A DNA stretch of 64,000 nt from Bin87 sp963666865 (lineage in GTDB: Bacteria > Chloroflexota > Dehalococcoidia > Lucifugimonadales > UBA3495), in NCBI GenBank assembly GCA_963666865.1, contig OY763072.1:186001-250000 (forward strand), read 5' to 3'. Below, piece by piece: positions 60,640-64,000 of this stretch. Under the pieces are notes generated by a model. It was not told the DNA's origin. It saw only the letters and a program-made list of their open reading frames with translations, and searched no databases. The translations under genes were made by a program, and so were the position numbers. Each line of letters opens with the position of its first letter. The stretch's first letter is position 1.

Positions 60640-61187
60640 AAAATCTCGCGCACCGGGCAGCTGAACCCTGGCAGAACCTCACCGCCGTCCAAGGTGTCGT
60701 CCACGGTCAAGATAATTGTGGGCAGAGCCGGCTGCCGCACTTTTATGATCCGGGCTTCCGGGTCGATGACCAAGGCCATGCGTACACCGTAGCTCAGCCA
60801 CATGGTGGATCGGGCGTCCACTTCTTCTAGAGCAGAGTAGAAGGGCACTACCTCAACCACCAGATCAGGGACTACTGGGCAGTAACCGTCCATATTAGCG
60901 TCCAGAGGGAGCTTTTCCGCGGAAACATATCCCAAGTCCGGCTCACGCACGGTATCCGGGTCCCGTTCCAACAGTACACCGGCATCCGTACCGAACAAAT
61001 GCCCCAACCGGCGCGGATGGATGTATTCCCCGAGTGCGGTTGCCATGGCCATATTAATCATCCCTTGCTGCATCCCGGATGGGCGCGTTTCGTGTAGCAC
61101 CCCCCGGATCAACTCGCCCCGCACGCCCTGGCTGTACAGGCGCAGCAGGTCATCGGCGGTAAGCAGTTTTGGCTTGGCCGCGGTCAT
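60636..61187 (-). CDS. Uma2 family protein
   Basis: 183 residues with the Uma2 layout: LLTADDLLRLYSQGVRGELIRGVL start, REPDLGYVSAEKL, VPDLVVEVVPFYSALEEVDARSTMWLSYGVRMALVIDPEARII. The catalytic pattern is E/D-rich, but the usual downstream Lys region is altered (ARSTMW). No ribosome site is clear. Its stop is inside the palindrome shared with nadE. Confidence 0.82.
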   Translation of the reverse strand: MTAAKPKLLTADDLLRLYSQGVRGELIRGVLHETRPSGMQQGMINMAMATALGEYIHPRRLGHLFGTDAGVLLERDPDTVREPDLGYVSAEKLPLDANMDGYCPVVPDLVVEVVPFYSALEEVDARSTMWLSYGVRMALVIDPEARIIKVRQPALPTIILTVDDTLDGGEVLPGFSCPVREIL

Positions 61188-61208
61188 CGCTATTCCACTC
61201 CGTCATCT

Positions 61209-61835
61209 TTACGCTATAGGCCGGTTTGACAAGTCCAACTGCAACGCATAACGCGCAGGTACCAATTCGTGGCCGGGCCGGGATGGCTCCCTGAACGTTA
61301 TTGACTCGTAGAAATCGTCCAGCGGGACAAAGACGCCATTGGTTTCGGCCCACTCCCGCATCGCTCGCCGGCAGGAATGGAACCAGGATAAGACTTCTAC
61401 CCTCCAACCTCGCCGGTGCATCCGCTCCAATGTACTGTGAAAGCCGCGACCCTCCTCATAGCCAGCCCCATCTCCCGTCAATAGCGCCACGATGCCAGGG
61501 TCACCATTGTAGTCCAGCGCGTCTTCCAGCATACGCAGCTGTAGCCATTGATCAGGAGTTTCCTGCTCACCTCGGTCACGCTCGCCCCGATCATACAAGT
61601 GTATTTCAATGCCGCTGTTTTCCAGCCGATTCCATAACTGTTGCATTGGCGGAGGAATGGAACCGGCGGCCAGGGCTTTGGTCAAAGGACGGTCAGCCTG
61701 CGCTAATCGCAACATATTGTCAAAGTGGATGCGGACCAGGTAACGGGCGCCCGGGGTGCCGTCCCGTTCCTCGGCGATGCGTTCCGCCTCGTGATAAATG
61801 TTGGAATTGTCCCAATAGACGAACACGCCGCTCAT
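61209..61835 (-). CDS. NYN domain protein (PIN-like)
   Basis: 208 residues. VFVYWDNSNIYHEA near residues 4-17 and LLTGDGAGYEEGRGF with a later VEVLSWFHSCRRAM are the NYN/limkain signature, with conserved Asp clusters as in PIN nucleases. Probably an RNA-processing or RNA-cleaving enzyme; targets unknown. 21 bases downstream of it is the Uma2 gene. Confidence 0.75.
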   Translation of the reverse strand: MSGVFVYWDNSNIYHEAERIAEERDGTPGARYLVRIHFDNMLRLAQADRPLTKALAAGSIPPPMQQLWNRLENSGIEIHLYDRGERDRGEQETPDQWLQLRMLEDALDYNGDPGIVALLTGDGAGYEEGRGFHSTLERMHRRGWRVEVLSWFHSCRRAMREWAETNGVFVPLDDFYESITFREPSRPGHELVPARYALQLDLSNRPIA

Positions 61836-61869
61836 GGTGATACCTCTGCAAAATCTCCCTTCCAGTGTA

Positions 61870-62526
61870 TCACTGCCCAGCGTCGTCTCCGCCGCCGGTC
61901 TCCTTGTAGGCGTACACGGCGAACAGCGGGTCGCCCGGCGGGGCCATGTCGGGGTTGGAGAGGCCGCCGCGCACGCCGTTGAAACCGCCGGCGTGGAGCA
62001 TATACTGCCCCACCAACTCGATGTGGTCCTCGTCGTTGGTGGAACGCCAGACCTGCACCGCCTTGGTGGGGAAGCAGCGGTTGGAGAAGGTGACGATGAA
62101 CACCCCGCCGGGGCGCAGGATGCGCGACACCTCGGAGAACACGATCACCGGCTGGGTCAGGTACTGCACCGACACGGTGATCACTACCGCGTCGAAGGAC
62201 TCATCCTCGAAGGGGAGTGAAGGGTCAACGTTAATGTCCTTGAGCAGGTACTCGTTCAGCTGGGGGTTGTCGGCCATCTCCGCGGCGTTCATGCCCAGGC
62301 CAACGATACGCTGGCGTGGGTGCTCCTCCGGCCAGTGGGTGCGCCAACTGCTCATCAGGTCCAGCACCTCGGCGTTCTCCGGTATCAGTTGCCGGAACAG
62401 CCGTCCCACCGCGATGATGGCCCCGTCGTCAATATGTACGACGAGGCGGGGCATGGTGTAAAACTCGGCGTCGTTGCTTTCGTCCATCCGCTGGAAGAAC
62501 TCCGGCGGAAAGCGCTGGGGGTCCAT
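61870..62526 (-). CDS. class I SAM-dependent methyltransferase
   Basis: 218 residues. VLDLMSSWRTHWP (unusual motif I), RIVGLGMNAAEMADN, LPFEDESFDAVVITVSVQYL and ILRPGGVFIVTFSN place it in the methyltransf_11 group. The first glycine loop is degenerate (SSWRTHWP instead of GxGxG), so SAM binding may be altered. ATG at 62526 is chosen with AGGAGG about 12 bases upstream. Substrate unknown. Confidence 0.78.
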   Translation of the reverse strand: MDPQRFPPEFFQRMDESNDAEFYTMPRLVVHIDDGAIIAVGRLFRQLIPENAEVLDLMSSWRTHWPEEHPRQRIVGLGMNAAEMADNPQLNEYLLKDINVDPSLPFEDESFDAVVITVSVQYLTQPVIVFSEVSRILRPGGVFIVTFSNRCFPTKAVQVWRSTNDEDHIELVGQYMLHAGGFNGVRGGLSNPDMAPPGDPLFAVYAYKETGGGDDAGQ

Positions 62527-62602
62527 TGCCAAACCCAACCTCCTGATGAGCGCCACCTGGCCGGTTATAGGCTGGTAGCGCATTGTGACTAGCGGCTGGC
62601 GG

Positions 62603-62977
62603 CTACGCGTCTTCCAGCAGAGAGAGCATCCGGTTGACGAAGTAGTGCACCGCGGGGCGCTCGCTTTCAATCTCGTAATCTTCTAAGTGGTCGTGGAAAA
62701 AGTTCTCGTGAAACCGATTGGCGGCGGAGTATCCGCCGATAAGGAGCGGTTCATTGTATTCCCGCGACAGGGCGGTTACGGCCTGCTGCATCGCCCGGTG
62801 GCTTCTATAGCGCCAGCCTCGTTGTTGGCAAATGGCGATTATCGACTGCGTGGCCGCGCCGTAGAGCTTCTCTGAGCCTTGCAGGTGGTCGCCGGCAGCA
62901 AACTCCCGGTCGGAGGCCGCCAGAAAATCCCGGGCGGTTTCCGCGTGCTCCGCTGCATTCATTTCTTTGCTGGCCAT
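62603..62977 (-). CDS. HEPN/PaREP1-like helical protein
   Basis: 124 residues. AAEHAETARDFLAASDREFAAGD, LYGAATQSIIAICQQRGW and HRAMQQAVTALSREY, ANRFHENFFHDHLEDYEI: a helical pattern like PaREP1/HEPN domains. Lacks a clear nuclease motif. No nucleotidyltransferase partner adjacent. Between a methyltransferase and an amidohydrolase gene on the same strand. Confidence 0.65.
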   Translation of the reverse strand: MASKEMNAAEHAETARDFLAASDREFAAGDHLQGSEKLYGAATQSIIAICQQRGWRYRSHRAMQQAVTALSREYNEPLLIGGYSAANRFHENFFHDHLEDYEIESERPAVHYFVNRMLSLLEDA

Positions 62978-62993
62978 GGTGCCTGTCCCCCGT

Positions 62994-63983
62994 CTAGCTT
63001 TCGGCCAACCGGTACGCCCGCGACGCGCAGCCGTGGAACATTTCGGACCGCTCCGACGCCGAGAAGTCTGCCGACATGCGCTTGAAGGCGTTCCACATCA
63101 CTCCGTAGGAGAAGGACTCCTTGTCCACCGGGAAGTTGCTCTCGAACATGCACCGGCTGGGGCCGAATTGCTCGATGCAGTAGCGCATCACCGGGTCGAT
63201 GGCCGCCGCCAGCTCCTCGGAACCGATTGGCGTCTGCCGGGTGTGGAAGTCGTAGCCCAGCCGGGGCATTCCGACGCCGCCCAGCTTCATCACCACGTTG
63301 GGAGCGGCGGCTGCGGCGTCGATGCCGCTGCGCCAGTTGTCCATCACCTCGTCAGGATTGTTGGCATACGGGCCGACGCGGATCAGCCCGCCGACGTGGT
63401 TGAGCACGATGGTCAGGTCGGGCACGGCCTGGGCGAAATCGGCCAGCTCCGGCAGCTGCGGGTGCAGCAGGGACACATCCAGGGACAAACCCATTTCCGC
63501 CAGCACTCGCGCTCCCGCCCGGTAGTCCTCACTGGCCAACTGGTTGGGCTGGGGATACGCGCCGGGATTGGGCACCTCGGGGTGGGGGTCCCAGCTCACG
63601 CCGTGGCGGATGCCGCTGAAGCGGTTGGGGCTGGCCGCCCGCAAGGCCTCCAGCACCGGGCGCACGTCTGCGCCCAGGTGCAGGTTGGCGTGACCTACGA
63701 TGCCGTGGGCGGCGCGGGTGTCGCCGTACATCCCGCTGGCCGATTGGGCCGCGATGCCCTGCACGAACTCCACCTCGCCCACGGTGCGCATGGGGTTGTC
63801 CGGCTCGGGCCAGTACATGGAGCGGGCCTCCACGAACACGGTGGACACGATGTTGTGTCCGCTGCCCGTGTCGGCCATCAGCTCGTCCAGCATATAGCGC
63901 GGCTCCACCCGGTCGGCGCGCCCGTCCCACAGGTGATGATGGGGGTCGCAGATGGGTAGGTCCGGTTCCAGCGCCGGCTCCAC
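62994..63983 (-). CDS. amidohydrolase-2 family metal-dependent hydrolase, possibly truncated
   Basis: 329 residues from GTG 63983. ICDPHHHLWD (metal-binding HxH), SGIRHGVSWDP, VLNHVGGLI, and FESNFPVDKESFSYG with the final Asp are hallmarks. Frame stays open to the window end (codons for WLAQT before the GTG), so the true start may lie outside. Typical role: hydrolysing a lactone or decarboxylating an aromatic acid; substrate unknown. Confidence 0.85.
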   Translation of the reverse strand: MEPALEPDLPICDPHHHLWDGRADRVEPRYMLDELMADTGSGHNIVSTVFVEARSMYWPEPDNPMRTVGEVEFVQGIAAQSASGMYGDTRAAHGIVGHANLHLGADVRPVLEALRAASPNRFSGIRHGVSWDPHPEVPNPGAYPQPNQLASEDYRAGARVLAEMGLSLDVSLLHPQLPELADFAQAVPDLTIVLNHVGGLIRVGPYANNPDEVMDNWRSGIDAAAAAPNVVMKLGGVGMPRLGYDFHTRQTPIGSEELAAAIDPVMRYCIEQFGPSRCMFESNFPVDKESFSYGVMWNAFKRMSADFSASERSEMFHGCASRAYRLAES

Positions 63984-64000
63984 AGTTTGAGCCAGCCAGT

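Overview
The window is a high-GC, gene-dense bacterial chromosome segment. No rRNA or tRNA gene was recognised. Several features together fit a Chloroflexota (Dehalococcoidia/SAR202-like) genome: LLM-type F420-linked oxidoreductases, tandem DUF4058 genes, small VOC, amidohydrolase, CaiB and GMC enzymes, MFS exporters, Uma2 proteins, and many short palindromic repeats. This taxonomic placement is inference from gene content only.

Layout. 0-6.4 kb: a truncated SDR, two DUF4058 paralogues, two LLM oxidoreductases, a phosphotransferase, ribH and an AIM24-like protein. 6.4-12.1 kb (minus strand): a DUF58/DUF4129 pair interrupted by a HEPN/nucleotidyltransferase-like pair, then a secreted phospholipase-A2-like protein and a frameshifted lipoprotein. 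12.1-16.6 kb: an AT-richer gap with orphan hairpins, a carboxymuconolactone decarboxylase, a TPR protein, small membrane proteins, plsY and a methyltransferase. 16.7-20.3 kb: a radical SAM protein and a type II restriction-modification operon with an extra gene. 20.3-38.9 kb: catabolic, transport and housekeeping genes (CaiB, MFS, beta-propellers, VOC, Gfo/Idh, aminotransferase, typA, GMC, AKR, amidase with a GatC-like partner). 39-41 kb: an AAA ATPase with a small partner, defence-like. 41.2-51.3 kb: a core replication/repair and lipid block (dnaX, ybaB, recR, recO, accC, biotin carrier, uvrA), interrupted by a DUF4258/DUF2283-like pair. 51.4-53.1 kb: a second ATPase paired with a DUF3226 TOPRIM-like protein. 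53-64 kb: MFS, a nine-module zinc-finger membrane protein, a CRISPR-like array beside a large TnpB/Cas12-like nuclease, nadE, Uma2, an NYN protein, a methyltransferase, a HEPN-like protein and an amidohydrolase.

The most notable locus is 56.1-58.7 kb. Seven copies of a 29-bp repeat occur with every intact spacer exactly 32 bp (61-bp period). The last copy ends 26 bp from the stop codon of a 610-residue RuvC nuclease that keeps all catalytic residues and the TnpB zinc ribbon but carries an N-terminal insertion of about 140 residues. No tnpA, cas1, cas2 or other cas gene is present in the window. It looks like a TnpB-derived, single-effector (type V-U-like) CRISPR system, or an intermediate between a TnpB and a Cas12. 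The 29/32 geometry is also that of type I-E arrays, so an orphan type I-E-like array next to a TnpB remains the main alternative.

A second theme is repeat invasion. Twelve palindromes share the arms GTAGGGGCG and CGCCCCTAC but have three different cores. One lies in frame inside uvrA. One supplies the stop codons of two convergent genes. Three other dispersed repeat families are present, and one of them lies inside the GMC oxidoreductase gene.
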